A stretch of DNA of 64,000 nt from Bradyrhizobium sp. CCBAU 51765 (GTDB lineage: Bacteria; Pseudomonadota; Alphaproteobacteria; Rhizobiales; Xanthobacteraceae), in contig NZ_CP030038.1 in the NCBI RefSeq assembly GCF_015291725.1, positions 7,367,001 through 7,431,000 of the forward strand, written 5' to 3'. The notes under the pieces were generated by a model, which was given only the letters and a program-made list of their open reading frames with translations, ran no database searches and was not told the DNA's origin. This document shows positions 25,773 to 35,031 of this stretch, piece after piece. A program made the position numbers and the translations under genes. Position 1 is the stretch's first letter, and the number at the start of each line of letters is the position of its first letter.

Positions 25773-28286
25773 ATGACATCGCCCAAGCTCGACCGCCGCC
25801 AGATGCTGAAGCTCGAGGCAGCCGCGATCGCAGCGGCCGCCGCAGGCATGCCGGTGCCGGCGCTTGCCGCCAATCTCGTCGCCGAACGCCAGGCCACCGA
25901 ACTGAAATGGGACAAAGCCGCGTGCCGCTTCTGCGGCACCGGCTGCTCGGTGATGGTCGCGACCAAGGACAACCGCGTCGTCGCCACCCATGGCGACATC
26001 AAGTCCGAGGTCAATCGCGGCCTCAACTGCGTCAAGGGCTACTTTCTCTCCAAGATCATGTACGGCCACGACCGCCTGACGCAGCCGCTGCTGCGCAAGA
26101 CGAACGGCAGGTACGACAAAAACGGCGAGTTCACGCCCGTCACCTGGACCGAAGCCTTCGACATCATGGAGCTGAAGTGGAAGGAGGCGATCAAGAAGCG
26201 CGGCCCGAACGGCGTCGCCATGTTCGGCTCCGGCCAGTGGACGATCTGGGAAGGCTATGCCGCCTCGAAACTGTTCAAGGCCGGCTTCCGCACCAACAAC
26301 ATCGATCCCAATGCACGGCACTGCATGGCCTCGGCGGTCGCCGGCATGATGCGCACCTTCGGCATCGACGAGCCCCCCGGCTGCTACGACGACATCGAGG
26401 CCACCGACGCTTTCGTGCTGTGGGGCTCCAACATGGCGGAGATGCACCCGATCCTGTGGACGCGCCTGGCCGACCGCCGGCTCTCCGCGCCGCATGTCCG
26501 CGTCGCCGTGCTCTCGACCTTCGAGCATCGCTCGTTCGACCTCGCCGACATCGGCATGGTGTTCAAGCCGCAGACCGATCTCTACATCCTCAACGCCATC
26601 GCCAACCACATCATCAAGACCGGCCGCGTCAACAAGGATTTCGTCGCCGCGCATACCGTGTTCAAGCGCGGCCAGACCGACATCGGCTACGGCCTGCGGC
26701 CCGAGCATCCGCTGCAGAAGAAGGCGACCGGCGCAGCGAAGCCCAACGACGCCACCGACATGAGCTATGACGAATTCGTCAAGTTCGTGTCCGAGTACAC
26801 GCTGGAGAAGGCCGCCGAAATGTCGGGCGTGCCGCTCAACCGTCTCGAAGCGCTCGCCGAGCTCTATGCCGATCCGAAAACAAAAGTGGTCTCGTTCTGG
26901 ACCATGGGTTTCAACCAGCACACCCGCGGCGTCTGGTGCAACAACCTCGTCTACAACATCCATCTTCTGACCGGGAAGATCTCCGCGCCCGGCAACAGCC
27001 CGTTCTCGCTGACCGGCCAGCCTTCGGCCTGCGGCACCGCGCGCGAGGTCGGCACCTTCTCGCACCGCCTGCCCGCCGACATGGTCGTGACCAACAAGGC
27101 GCATCGCGATCACGCCGAGCACATCTGGCGGCTGCCCGAAGGCACCATTCCCGACAAACCAGGCGCACATGCCGTGCTGCAAAGCCGGATGCTGAAGGAC
27201 GGCCTGATCAACGCCTATTGGGTGCAGGTCAACAACAACCTCCAGGCCGGCCCCAACATCAACGAGGAGACCTATCCGGGCTTCCGCAACCCCGACAATT
27301 TCATCGTGGTCTCGGACGCCTATCCCTCGGTGACCGCGCTCGCCGCCGATCTGATCCTGCCGACCGCGATGTGGGTGGAGAAGGAAGGCGCCTATGGCAA
27401 TGCCGAGCGGCGCACCCAGTTCTGGCATCAGCTCGTCTCGGCGCCCGGCGAATCGAAGTCCGATCTCTGGCAGCTGATGGAGTTTTCGAAGCGCTTCAAG
27501 ATCGAGGAGGTCTGGCCTGAGGAGCTGATCGTCAAGAAGCCCGACGTTCGCGGCAAGACGCTATTCGACGTGCTCTACAGGAACGGCCAGGTCGACAAAT
27601 TCCCCGTCACCGAGATCGAGCCGGGCTATCTCAACGACGAGTCCAAGGCGTTCGGCTTCTACGTGCACAAGGGCCTGTTCGAGGAATATGCCCAATTCGG
27701 CCGCGGCCATGGCCACGACCTCGCGCCGTTCGACACCTATCACCGGGAGCGCGGCCTGCGCTGGCCGGTGGTCAACGGCCAGGAGACGAGGTGGCGTTTC
27801 CGCGAGGGCAGCGACCCCTATGTCAAGCAGGGCACCGACGTGCAGTTCTACGGCCATCCCGACGGCAAGGCGCGCATCTTCGCGCTGCCTTACGAGCCGC
27901 CGGCGGAATCGCCCGACAGCGAATATCCCTACTGGCTCTCGACCGGCCGCGTGCTGGAGCACTGGCATTCCGGCACCATGACGCGCCGCGTGCCCGAGCT
28001 CTACAAGGCCTTCCCCGAGGCCGTCTGCTTCATGCATCCGGACGATGCGCAGGAGGCCAAGCTCCGCCGCGGGGATGAGGTGAAGGTGGTCTCCCGCCGC
28101 GGCTTCATCCGCGCCCGCGTCGAGACCCGCGGCCGCGATCGGCCGCCGCGCGGCCTCGTGTTCGTGCCGTGGTTCGACGAATCCAAGCTGATCAACAAGG
28201 TGACGCTGGACGCCACCGATCCGATCTCGCTGCAAACCGATTTCAAGAAATGCGCCGTGCGCATCGAGCGGGTGAACATGTCATGA
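25773..28286 (+). CDS. napA: Periplasmic nitrate reductase catalytic subunit NapA
   Basis: An 837-residue molybdoenzyme that reduces nitrate to nitrite in the periplasm, receiving electrons via NapC and NapB. It has a twin-arginine leader (LDRRQMLKLEAAAIAAAAAG). A [4Fe-4S] site is formed by Cys51, Cys54 and Cys58 (CRFCGTGC) with Cys86 (LNCVKGY). The molybdenum ligand is Cys184 in ARHCMASAV. The two MGD-binding regions are intact (GSNMAEMHPILWTR; GRVLEHWHSGTMTRR). Length is typical. The stop overlaps the napB start. Confidence 0.97.
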   Translation: MTSPKLDRRQMLKLEAAAIAAAAAGMPVPALAANLVAERQATELKWDKAACRFCGTGCSVMVATKDNRVVATHGDIKSEVNRGLNCVKGYFLSKIMYGHDRLTQPLLRKTNGRYDKNGEFTPVTWTEAFDIMELKWKEAIKKRGPNGVAMFGSGQWTIWEGYAASKLFKAGFRTNNIDPNARHCMASAVAGMMRTFGIDEPPGCYDDIEATDAFVLWGSNMAEMHPILWTRLADRRLSAPHVRVAVLSTFEHRSFDLADIGMVFKPQTDLYILNAIANHIIKTGRVNKDFVAAHTVFKRGQTDIGYGLRPEHPLQKKATGAAKPNDATDMSYDEFVKFVSEYTLEKAAEMSGVPLNRLEALAELYADPKTKVVSFWTMGFNQHTRGVWCNNLVYNIHLLTGKISAPGNSPFSLTGQPSACGTAREVGTFSHRLPADMVVTNKAHRDHAEHIWRLPEGTIPDKPGAHAVLQSRMLKDGLINAYWVQVNNNLQAGPNINEETYPGFRNPDNFIVVSDAYPSVTALAADLILPTAMWVEKEGAYGNAERRTQFWHQLVSAPGESKSDLWQLMEFSKRFKIEEVWPEELIVKKPDVRGKTLFDVLYRNGQVDKFPVTEIEPGYLNDESKAFGFYVHKGLFEEYAQFGRGHGHDLAPFDTYHRERGLRWPVVNGQETRWRFREGSDPYVKQGTDVQFYGHPDGKARIFALPYEPPAESPDSEYPYWLSTGRVLEHWHSGTMTRRVPELYKAFPEAVCFMHPDDAQEAKLRRGDEVKVVSRRGFIRARVETRGRDRPPRGLVFVPWFDESKLINKVTLDATDPISLQTDFKKCAVRIERVNMS

Positions 28287-28753
28287 TGAAACGATCCGCA
28301 ATCGCCCTGCTCGCCTTCGCGATCGCAGCGGGCACGAGCTCGCTCACCGCGCAGACGGTGACGTCAGGCCTGCGCGGCCCGACCCCGCTCAACGACGAGG
28401 GCCCGGCGCCGCCGATGCTGCCGAACCGCAACACCTCCGAGAGGGAGGTGCGCAACTATCCGGAGCAGCCGCCTGTCATCCCGCACAGTATCGACGGCTA
28501 CCAGGTCGATCTCAACGGCAACAAATGCCTGTCCTGCCATGCGCGGGCGCGCACGGCCGAGTCGCAGGCGCCGATGGTGTCGATCACGCATTTCATGGAC
28601 CGCGACGGCCAGTTCCTGGGCTCGGTCTCGCCGCGACGCTTCTTCTGCACGGAATGCCACGTGCCGCAGAACACCGCCAACCCGCCCATCAGCAACGATT
28701 TCATCGACATCGACACGCTGCTGTCGCGCGCAAGCCCGGGTGGCCGCCGATGA
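28283..28753 (+). CDS. napB: Periplasmic diheme cytochrome NapB
   Basis: A 156-residue electron-transfer subunit with a signal peptide (AIALLAFAIAAGTSSLTAQ) and two heme c sites, CLSCH at 82-86 and CTECH at 122-126. The conserved PPVIPHSIDGYQVDLNGNKC and SPRRFFCTECHVPQ regions identify NapB. Its ATG overlaps the napA stop (ATGA) and its stop overlaps napC in the same way. Confidence 0.96.
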   Translation: MMKRSAIALLAFAIAAGTSSLTAQTVTSGLRGPTPLNDEGPAPPMLPNRNTSEREVRNYPEQPPVIPHSIDGYQVDLNGNKCLSCHARARTAESQAPMVSITHFMDRDGQFLGSVSPRRFFCTECHVPQNTANPPISNDFIDIDTLLSRASPGGRR

Positions 28754-29391
28754 CGACGACCGCTGACGAGCCCGAGGTCAAACGCGGCTTCATCGCGCGG
28801 TGCTGGGTTTTCGCCCGCGAGCTCTGGCAGGTGCTGACCCGGCCGAGCTCGGTGTTCGCTCTCGGCACCCTGGTGCTCGCCGGCTTCGTCGCCGGCGTGA
28901 TCTTCTGGGGCGGCTTCAACACCGCGCTGGAATTGACCAACACCGAGAAGTTCTGCACCGGCTGTCACGAGATGAAGGACAACGTCTACGCCGAGCTGAA
29001 GTCGACCATCCACTTCTCCAACCGCTCCGGCGTGCGCGCGACCTGCCCGGACTGCCACGTGCCGCACAACTGGACCGACAAGATCGCACGCAAGATGCAG
29101 GCCTCCAAGGAGGTCTGGGGCAAGATCTTCGGCACGATCGACACGAGGGAGAAATTTCAGGATCACCGCCTCGAATTGGCGGCGCACGAATGGGCGCGCT
29201 TCAAGGCCAACGATTCGCTGGAATGCCGCAACTGCCACAGCGCCGATTCCATGGACATCACCAAGCAGTCGCCGCGGGCCTCGGTGGCGCACCAGCGCTT
29301 CCTGTTCACCAAGGAAAAGACCTGCATCGACTGCCACAAGGGCATCGCCCACCAGCTGCCCGACATGCGCGGCGTGCCGGGGTGGCAGTAG
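28750..29391 (+). CDS. napC: Membrane-anchored tetraheme quinol dehydrogenase NapC
   Basis: A 213-residue NapC/NirT-family cytochrome that passes electrons from the quinol pool to NapB. A single N-terminal membrane helix (FALGTLVLAGFVAGVIFWGG) is followed by four CxxCH motifs starting at residues 69, 99, 159 and 192. It is the last gene of the operon; no napF/G/H genes are present. A palindromic repeat follows. Confidence 0.96.
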   Translation: MTTTADEPEVKRGFIARCWVFARELWQVLTRPSSVFALGTLVLAGFVAGVIFWGGFNTALELTNTEKFCTGCHEMKDNVYAELKSTIHFSNRSGVRATCPDCHVPHNWTDKIARKMQASKEVWGKIFGTIDTREKFQDHRLELAAHEWARFKANDSLECRNCHSADSMDITKQSPRASVAHQRFLFTKEKTCIDCHKGIAHQLPDMRGVPGWQ

Positions 29392-29410
29392 GCGGCGCCT
29401 GAGTGAACGC

Positions 29411-29542
29411 CTCGTCCTTCGAGACGGCTGCTTCGCAGCCTCCTCAGGATGAGGCTGAGCGGCATCTCGCCGGCCGAAACTGCCGCCGCGCACTCCGCCC
29501 TCATCCTGAGGGCCCGCCAAAGGCGGGCGTCTCGAAGGATGG
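29411..29542. repeat. Intergenic palindromic repeat, TCCTTCGAGACG type
   Basis: The left arm CTCGTCCTTCGAGACGGCTG and the right arm, complementary to it and ending GGGCGTCTCGAAGGATGG, frame an inner pair TCCTCAGGATGAGG / CCTCATCCTGAGG. It can form a long hairpin and probably terminates the nap transcript. Confidence 0.85.
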
Positions 29543-29650
29543 CCGCGAGAACAGCCTTGAAATGCGATCGCCCCGCGCTTGAACCCTTGGTGCGAATGGT
29601 TAGTTTTGGCGGGTCGCGAATCGCCTCTTTCGCCCCTCCTCAAGACAGAG

Positions 29651-30766
29651 ATGGCCACTTTCACCCCGCATCAGGATGCCGCGCTCAAGGCCGTTGGCGA
29701 CTGGCTCAAGGCCAAGCCGGGCCGGGGCGGCACGCCGCCGGTATTCCGCCTGTTCGGCTTTGCCGGCACCGGCAAGACCACGCTGGCGCGGCACATCGCC
29801 GACGGCGTTGACGGCGAGGTGAAGTTCGCCGCCTTCACCGGCAAGGCCGCGCTGGTGATGCGCAACAAGGGCTGCGACGACGCGTCCACCATCCATTCGC
29901 TGATCTACCGCGCCCGCGAATCCGGCGAGGAGCAGCCGAGCTTCGAATTGTGGGACGATGCGCCGGCATCGAAGGCGAAGCTGATCGTGATCGACGAATG
30001 CTCGATGGTCGATGCCGAATTGGGGCGCGACCTGATGTCGTTCGACTGTCCTCTCCTCGTGCTCGGCGATCCCGCGCAGCTGCCGCCGATCCAGGGCGGC
30101 GGCTTCTTCACCAACACCACACCGGACGCGATGCTGACCGAGGTGCACCGCCAGGCCCAGGACGATCCGATCGTGCGGATGTCGATGGACGTCCGCGAGG
30201 GCCGCGAGCTCGACATCGGCCGCTACGGCGAGAGCGAGGTGGTGTCGCGGAAGGAGCTCGACCCCGATCGCGTCATGGGCGCCGACCAGATCCTGGTCGG
30301 GCGCAACAACACCCGGCGCGCCTACAACATGCGGGTGCGCCAGCGCCAGAACATCGAGGACGCCTTTCCCGTCGCCGGCGACAAGCTGGTGTGCCTGCGC
30401 AACAACCGCAAGAAAGGTCTGTTCAACGGCGGCCTGTGGCGCGTGAAGTCGCGCAACACCTCGCGCTCGAAATCGCGCATTCTCAGCATGCGGCTCTCGC
30501 CGGACGAGGATTTCGGCCACAAGGTGACGAAGGTCTCGGTGCGCGCCGACTGCTTCGAGGGCGGCATCGAGCAGATCGGCTGGGAGCAGCGCAAGCCCTA
30601 TGACGAGTTCGACTACGGCTACGTGCTGACCGTGCACAAGTCGCAGGGCTCGCAATGGGACGATGTCGTGCTGTTCGACGAGAGCTTTGCGTTTCAGGAG
30701 TCCAGGGCGCGGTGGCTCTATACCGGCATCACGCGGGCTGCGAAGCGGCTCAGCGTGGTGGTGTAG
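29651..30766 (+). CDS. RecD-like ATP-dependent DNA helicase (AAA/UvrD_C_2)
   Basis: A 371-residue SF1B-type helicase. Walker A GFAGTGKTT lies at residues 36-44. Motif II is VIDECSMVD, motif III LLVLGDPAQLPPI, motif IV-like TEVHRQAQDDPI, and the C-terminal UvrD_C_2 block reads YVLTVHKSQGSQWDDVVLF, then ARWLYTGITRAAKRL. It is much shorter than RecD or Dda-like proteins with extra domains and has no recBC neighbours. It is likely a stand-alone DNA repair or phage-type helicase. Confidence 0.85.
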   Translation: MATFTPHQDAALKAVGDWLKAKPGRGGTPPVFRLFGFAGTGKTTLARHIADGVDGEVKFAAFTGKAALVMRNKGCDDASTIHSLIYRARESGEEQPSFELWDDAPASKAKLIVIDECSMVDAELGRDLMSFDCPLLVLGDPAQLPPIQGGGFFTNTTPDAMLTEVHRQAQDDPIVRMSMDVREGRELDIGRYGESEVVSRKELDPDRVMGADQILVGRNNTRRAYNMRVRQRQNIEDAFPVAGDKLVCLRNNRKKGLFNGGLWRVKSRNTSRSKSRILSMRLSPDEDFGHKVTKVSVRADCFEGGIEQIGWEQRKPYDEFDYGYVLTVHKSQGSQWDDVVLFDESFAFQESRARWLYTGITRAAKRLSVVV

Positions 30767-30865
30767 AACTCGCCAATCTCCGGGTGAGCGGCTTCACCGA
30801 GATGCATTCACTGCCCGCTAGGCTTTGCGATGAATCCCTACGAAGACCGCATTGGAGTGGAGCGA

Positions 30866-32224
30866 ATGACGGCGCGTGCAACAAAGCCCGAGCATCCCGA
30901 AACCGTTCTCGATAGTCTCGCTGCGAGCCGCCGGGACTTCCTGAAATCGGCGAGCGCGGCAGCCGGTTCGCTCGCGCTGTCGATCACTGCTCCAGGGATT
31001 GCCCTTGCGGCGCCGAGCGGACCGGTGCGCATATCGAAGCAACGGCTCAATACGCTGGCCGCGAAGTTCTATGCCGTCTTCAACGAGGGCAACATCCTGC
31101 CGGCCGCCTTCCCCGACAAATTTGCCGCGCGCCATGACGTGGAGTTGAGGCGCATCGTCACCTTCACGCGCATCCCCGAAACGGGCGAACGCGTCAAGGT
31201 CAGCGGCCTGCTTGCGGTGCCGGCCGGCGCGCGCGGCGCCTTGCCGCTGTTGTCATGGCAGCATGGCACGATCCTGTCGTTCGACCAGGTCCCCTCGAAC
31301 CTGCTGCGGCTGGAGGACGAGACATACGAGCTGCGCGACAATGTCGATTCGATCGAGACCTTGTTCAACGTGCAGCGCTTCGCCGGCAACGGCTATGCCG
31401 TCGTCGCGGCCGACTATGTCGGCAAGGGCCCCTATCGCAATGGTCGGAACGAAGCCTATGCCGTGAAGGGCGCGACCGTACAATGCTGCCTCGACATCCT
31501 GAAGGCGGGGCTGCTCGAACTGCGCAAGCTCGGTCTGCGCCAATCATCCCTGTTCCTGAACGGTTGGTCGCAGGGCGCCCTGAACACGCAGTGGCTGAAG
31601 CAGGAGATGCAGCGCCGCGGCATCAAGGTGCGGGCGGCTGCGGCAGAAAGTCCGTTCAACAATCTCGCCGAGAGCTTTCACTACTGGGCGAACCCCGCGG
31701 CTTTTATTCCGGCCTCGGACAGCTCGTATCCGATGCCGCCAGCCTGGATCACGCCTTGCATGATCGTCCTGCTCGGCAGCTATCGGCGCTATTACGGGCT
31801 GAACGGCTTGTTCAAGACGGCGATCAAACCGCAATATCAGGCGTTCGCGGAGACGTACTGGTCCGATTACAGCCTCGAGGGCGAGATCGCGAAGAGCATT
31901 CCTCCCGCCGGCGATTTCCTCGTCGATGGCTTCTTCGATCGCTTCACCAGCGATACGAACAGCGCCCTCCAGCGCCGCCTCGGCGCCAACGGCGCGACCT
32001 TCTGGGATTATGATTCCCCGACCAGATTCTACTACGGGCTGGCCGACGAGGCTTTGCATCCACGCCTGGTGCGGCCCGCAATCGCCGCCGGCGGACATTT
32101 CGCGGAGGGCGTTCCGGTCAAGGGCGCAAGCCATCGCAGCACGTTCCTGTCGAGCCTCTATGGCGAGGCGGACGTCCTGAACGGACAGTCGACGGCGTTC
32201 GACTGGTTCAATTCGCTGGCGTGA
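30866..32224 (+). CDS. Exported alpha/beta hydrolase, secretory lipase-like
   Basis: A 452-residue hydrolase with a twin-arginine leader (AASRRDFLKSASAAAG, cleavage near ALAAPS). The nucleophile elbow GWSQG places the catalytic serine near residue 235. The acid (YYGLADEALHPR) and histidine (KGASHRSTF) regions are at the C-terminal end. The arrangement, with an ADYVG strand and a large insert between nucleophile and acid, resembles secretory lipases and cutinase-like esterases. GGAG eight bases before the ATG at 30866 supports this start; an ATG at 30830 is in frame. Confidence 0.75.
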   Translation: MTARATKPEHPETVLDSLAASRRDFLKSASAAAGSLALSITAPGIALAAPSGPVRISKQRLNTLAAKFYAVFNEGNILPAAFPDKFAARHDVELRRIVTFTRIPETGERVKVSGLLAVPAGARGALPLLSWQHGTILSFDQVPSNLLRLEDETYELRDNVDSIETLFNVQRFAGNGYAVVAADYVGKGPYRNGRNEAYAVKGATVQCCLDILKAGLLELRKLGLRQSSLFLNGWSQGALNTQWLKQEMQRRGIKVRAAAAESPFNNLAESFHYWANPAAFIPASDSSYPMPPAWITPCMIVLLGSYRRYYGLNGLFKTAIKPQYQAFAETYWSDYSLEGEIAKSIPPAGDFLVDGFFDRFTSDTNSALQRRLGANGATFWDYDSPTRFYYGLADEALHPRLVRPAIAAGGHFAEGVPVKGASHRSTFLSSLYGEADVLNGQSTAFDWFNSLA

Positions 32225-32377
32225 GCGGGCGAGCGCGCCGTCACGATCTCGTGTCCGCCCGGACGTAACAATCGGCGGCTGCGTCCGTATCTCGGATGGT
32301 ACGAAAACGCGGCCGGGCAGGCTGTTCGCCTGGTCCCGGCCGCCCTAGACTGTCAGCCCTTCCGAAAGAGGATTGCC
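32225..32377. other. Intergenic region upstream of msrA
   Basis: About 150 bases holding the presumed msrA-msrB promoter. No specific element is recognised. Confidence 0.35.
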
Positions 32378-33082
32378 ATGCGCCGAACCGCCATCGCCTC
32401 CCTGCTCGCCGCCACCACCGCCCTGACGCTGGCTTTCACGATGCCGTCCCGGGCCGCGGAGGAGGCGGCCGTGATCCCCGCCCCCGCGCTGGACGCGGCG
32501 CCCGCGAGCGGCATCCAGACCGCCGTGGTCGCCGGCGGCTGCTTCTGGGGCGTGCAGGGCGTCTTCCAGCACACCGCGGGCGTCGTCAACGCGGTCTCCG
32601 GCTATGCCGGCGGCACCAAGGCGACCGCCGACTACCAGACCGTCTCGAGCGGCCGCACCGGCCACGCGGAATCGGTCGAGATCAAGTACGACCCGAAGAA
32701 GATCTCCTACGGCAAGATCCTGCAGATCTATTTCTCGGTGGTGCACGACCCGACCCAGCTCAATCGCCAGGGCCCCGACGTCGGCCCGCAATATCGCTCG
32801 GCGATCTTCACCACGTCCGACGAGCAGAAGAAGGTGGCGGAGGCCTATATCGCCCAGCTCAACAGTGCGAAGGTCTTCAACAAGCCGATCGTGACCAAGG
32901 TCGGCGCGCTGGAGGCATTCTATCCGGCGGAGGCCTATCACCAGGATTATCTGACGCTGCACCCGAACCAGCCCTACATCGCCTATAACGACATCCCGAA
33001 GGTCGAGAACCTGAAAAAGCTGTTCGCGGATAACTACATTGAAAAGCCGACGCTGGTGAACGCCAGCAAAGCCACCAACTGA
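32378..33082 (+). CDS. msrA: Peptide-methionine (S)-S-oxide reductase MsrA, exported
   Basis: A 234-residue MsrA that reduces the S form of methionine sulfoxide. A signal peptide (ASLLAATTALTLAFTMPSRA) indicates a periplasmic enzyme. The catalytic motif GGCFWG has Cys55. YQTVSSGRTGHAESV and GPDVGPQYRSAIFTTS are further family blocks, and FYPAEAYHQDYL closes the active site. MsrB follows 28 bases downstream. Confidence 0.95.
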   Translation: MRRTAIASLLAATTALTLAFTMPSRAAEEAAVIPAPALDAAPASGIQTAVVAGGCFWGVQGVFQHTAGVVNAVSGYAGGTKATADYQTVSSGRTGHAESVEIKYDPKKISYGKILQIYFSVVHDPTQLNRQGPDVGPQYRSAIFTTSDEQKKVAEAYIAQLNSAKVFNKPIVTKVGALEAFYPAEAYHQDYLTLHPNQPYIAYNDIPKVENLKKLFADNYIEKPTLVNASKATN

Positions 33083-33110
33083 TCGAGATCATTGAAGAAA
33101 CGGGAAACCC

Positions 33111-33530
33111 ATGCCCGACACCAAGACGAAGATCACGGACGACAAGGTCATCAAGAGCGAAGAGCAGTGGCGGCGCGAATTGACGCCGATGCAGTACGCC
33201 GTGCTGCGCGAAAAGGCGACCGAGCGACCCTTCTCGGGCGAATATGAGCACGACGAGCGCGCCGGCACTTATGTCTGCGCCGGCTGCGGCAATGTGCTGT
33301 TCGCGTCCGACGCCAAGTTCGATTCCGGCTGCGGCTGGCCGAGCTTCACCCAGCCCGCGGTCGAGAGCCATATCGACGAGGAGCGGGATACGAGTCACGG
33401 CATGGTCCGCACCGAGGTGCTCTGCGCCAAATGCAGCGGCCATCTCGGCCATGTCTTCCCCGACGGACCCGGGCCGACCGGCTTGCGCTATTGCATCAAT
33501 TCCGCGGCGCTGAAGCTCGAGCCCAAATAA
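33111..33530 (+). CDS. msrB: Peptide-methionine (R)-S-oxide reductase MsrB
   Basis: A 139-residue MsrB that reduces the R form of methionine sulfoxide. The four zinc cysteines are in CAGC and CAKC, and the catalytic cysteine is in LRYCINS near residue 128. GCGWPSFTQP and GHVFPDGPGPTG are conserved. No signal peptide is seen, in contrast to the exported MsrA upstream, so the pair would act in different compartments. Confidence 0.95.
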   Translation: MPDTKTKITDDKVIKSEEQWRRELTPMQYAVLREKATERPFSGEYEHDERAGTYVCAGCGNVLFASDAKFDSGCGWPSFTQPAVESHIDEERDTSHGMVRTEVLCAKCSGHLGHVFPDGPGPTGLRYCINSAALKLEPK

Positions 33531-33636
33531 GCTTGCGCGCCGCCGGGTTCCCCGGTGGAACCCGGTGGTGTGATGTGCTTTTCTCCCTTGGCGGTGCGGC
33601 CGATCAGCGCATTCGGCGACCGCCAGGGAGGATGCC

Positions 33637-33801
33637 ATGACACTTGGGACCATCCTGATCATCCTGGTGATCATCTATCTGCTCGGCGGCCTGTCCGGCC
33701 GGTTCGGCGGCTACGGCTATGGTCTGGGCCATTCCGGCATGGGCATCGGCGGGGTCGTGCTGGTGGTGCTGATCGTGCTGCTGCTTCTTGGCAAGATGTA
33801 A
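33637..33801 (+). CDS. Small DUF3309-like membrane protein, 54 aa
   Basis: A 54-residue protein reading MTLGTILIILVIIYLLGG, a glycine/tyrosine-rich middle (GRFGGYGYGLGHSGMG) and a second hydrophobic run VVLVVLIVLLLLGKM. This is the DUF3309 pattern of two helices joined by a Gly-rich loop. GGGAGG lies five bases before the ATG. These small proteins are common in rhizobia and often stress-linked; the function is not established. Confidence 0.75.
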   Translation: MTLGTILIILVIIYLLGGLSGRFGGYGYGLGHSGMGIGGVVLVVLIVLLLLGKM

Positions 33802-34010
33802 ACCAGCTAAGTTGTTGAAATGATTTAGTTTATTTCGCCAGCGGAGCTGCCATGCGTGGATTCATCATCTCGCGTCGCAGGGGTCGCATTTCTGTCAAAT
33901 CGGCCTATATTAGTGGACGAGAATGACATGCGGCGGGCCCGCCTGGCGGCTCCTGCCCTCCCCAACCCCACGCGCTTAAAGCCCCAGAGAAGATCACGAG
34001 GTCTTTGACC

Positions 34011-34304
34011 ATGCGTCCACTGCGTCCGTTCAACTTCAACACCTCCGCCGAACTCTTTCCCGCCGCGATCCGCAAGAAGAAGCGTGCAGGCTTCACCTAT
34101 CGCCGGTTCGGCACCGCGGCCGAGGCCGTGCAGTTCGCGATGGAGCAGTTGCCGACGGATTCTCTGAACGGCGCCTATCTCCAGGTCGAGGAAGCCCGCT
34201 TCGACCAGAACGGCATCCGCTCGCTGTACGAGAGCGAAGCCTTCCCGCTGCCCCGTCGGCCGAAGCCCGCGCCGGCCGCCGAGACCGACGCCGACGCGGC
34301 GTAA
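34011..34304 (+). CDS. Conserved hypothetical protein, 97 aa
   Basis: A 97-residue basic protein starting MRPLRPFNFNTSAELFP. It has a KKKRAGFTYRRFGTAAEAVQ core and an Ala/Pro-rich tail. It has no membrane helix and is likely cytosolic. The ATG at 34011 is used; a TTG at 34005 adds two residues. A strong terminator follows. I do not recognise the family. Around 200 bases upstream (33802-34010) hold no gene. Confidence 0.7.
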   Translation: MRPLRPFNFNTSAELFPAAIRKKKRAGFTYRRFGTAAEAVQFAMEQLPTDSLNGAYLQVEEARFDQNGIRSLYESEAFPLPRRPKPAPAAETDADAA

Positions 34305-34334
34305 GCTTTTCGCTGAGCCTTACGATGTGCGCAG

Positions 34335-34377
34335 AAAGCGCGATGGCCGAAAGGTCGTCGCGCTTTTTGCGTTTTTT
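34335..34377 (+). terminator. Intrinsic terminator after the 97-aa protein gene
   Basis: The stem AAAGCGCGA (34335-34343) pairs with TCGCGCTTT (34358-34366), and T runs follow to 34377. It would end the transcript of the 34011-34304 gene. Confidence 0.85.
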
Positions 34378-34430
34378 AGTTCTCCCAGGTGCACCGAGCC
34401 TGACGCTCGACTGTCATAATCCTTCACGCC

Positions 34431-34973
34431 TCACATCCGCGGCTGCTTCTCCAGCCAGCGGCGGAGCAGGCGGACGTTGCGCATGTTGGCGCGGAACATG
34501 ACGTCGAAGGCGTCGCCCGCGAACGGGACCAGGCCGACCACGCCGTCGACCGCGACATTGCCGAGCATGCGCGCCGTGATGTGCCAGGGCGCGCCCAGCG
34601 CGCGGGCCTCGCGCACCAGCCACAGCGAGATCGCGGTCGTGATGATGTCGCCGACGACCGGGATCAGGCCGATGAGCCCGTCGATGCCGTAGCGGATATT
34701 GGTGCCGGGCAGGATGAAGGCGACGTCGAGCAACTTCGCGATCGCCTCGAGCCGCGCGATCCGCTGCTCGCGCGTCAGGTTGCCGAACGGACTCGCCTGC
34801 CCGAACTCGAAGCGAAACTCGCGAAATCCCTGCTCCAGGCTCTCGGGCCTGATCTCGTGGCCTTCCTGGTCGATGATCGGCCCGCGCGCCTCCTTGCCGG
34901 AAAAGGGCGCACGCGAGCTGCTCCCCGTACGGGATCTGCGAGGAGCAAGGATGTCGTCGTCAGACATGGTCAT
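34431..34973 (-). CDS. DUF4112 domain membrane protein
   Basis: A 180-residue protein. The polar N-terminal third is followed by a DUF4112 domain: RIARLEAIAKLLDVAFILPG, IRYGIDGLIGLIPVVGDIIT, and a second hydrophobic unit DGVVGLVPFAGDAFDVMFRANMRN. The repeated GLIPVVGD/GLVPFAGD motif is the family hallmark. The start is taken at the ATG at 34973, after an AGAGA sequence; a longer in-frame extension into the neighbouring gene is unlikely. Function unknown. Confidence 0.85.
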   Translation of the reverse strand: MTMSDDDILAPRRSRTGSSSRAPFSGKEARGPIIDQEGHEIRPESLEQGFREFRFEFGQASPFGNLTREQRIARLEAIAKLLDVAFILPGTNIRYGIDGLIGLIPVVGDIITTAISLWLVREARALGAPWHITARMLGNVAVDGVVGLVPFAGDAFDVMFRANMRNVRLLRRWLEKQPRM

Positions 34974-35031
34974 GGTCTCTGGGCAACGCGCCGCGGCGGC
35001 GGAGGTTGCTGCCGCGATCGAATGCCGCGCG

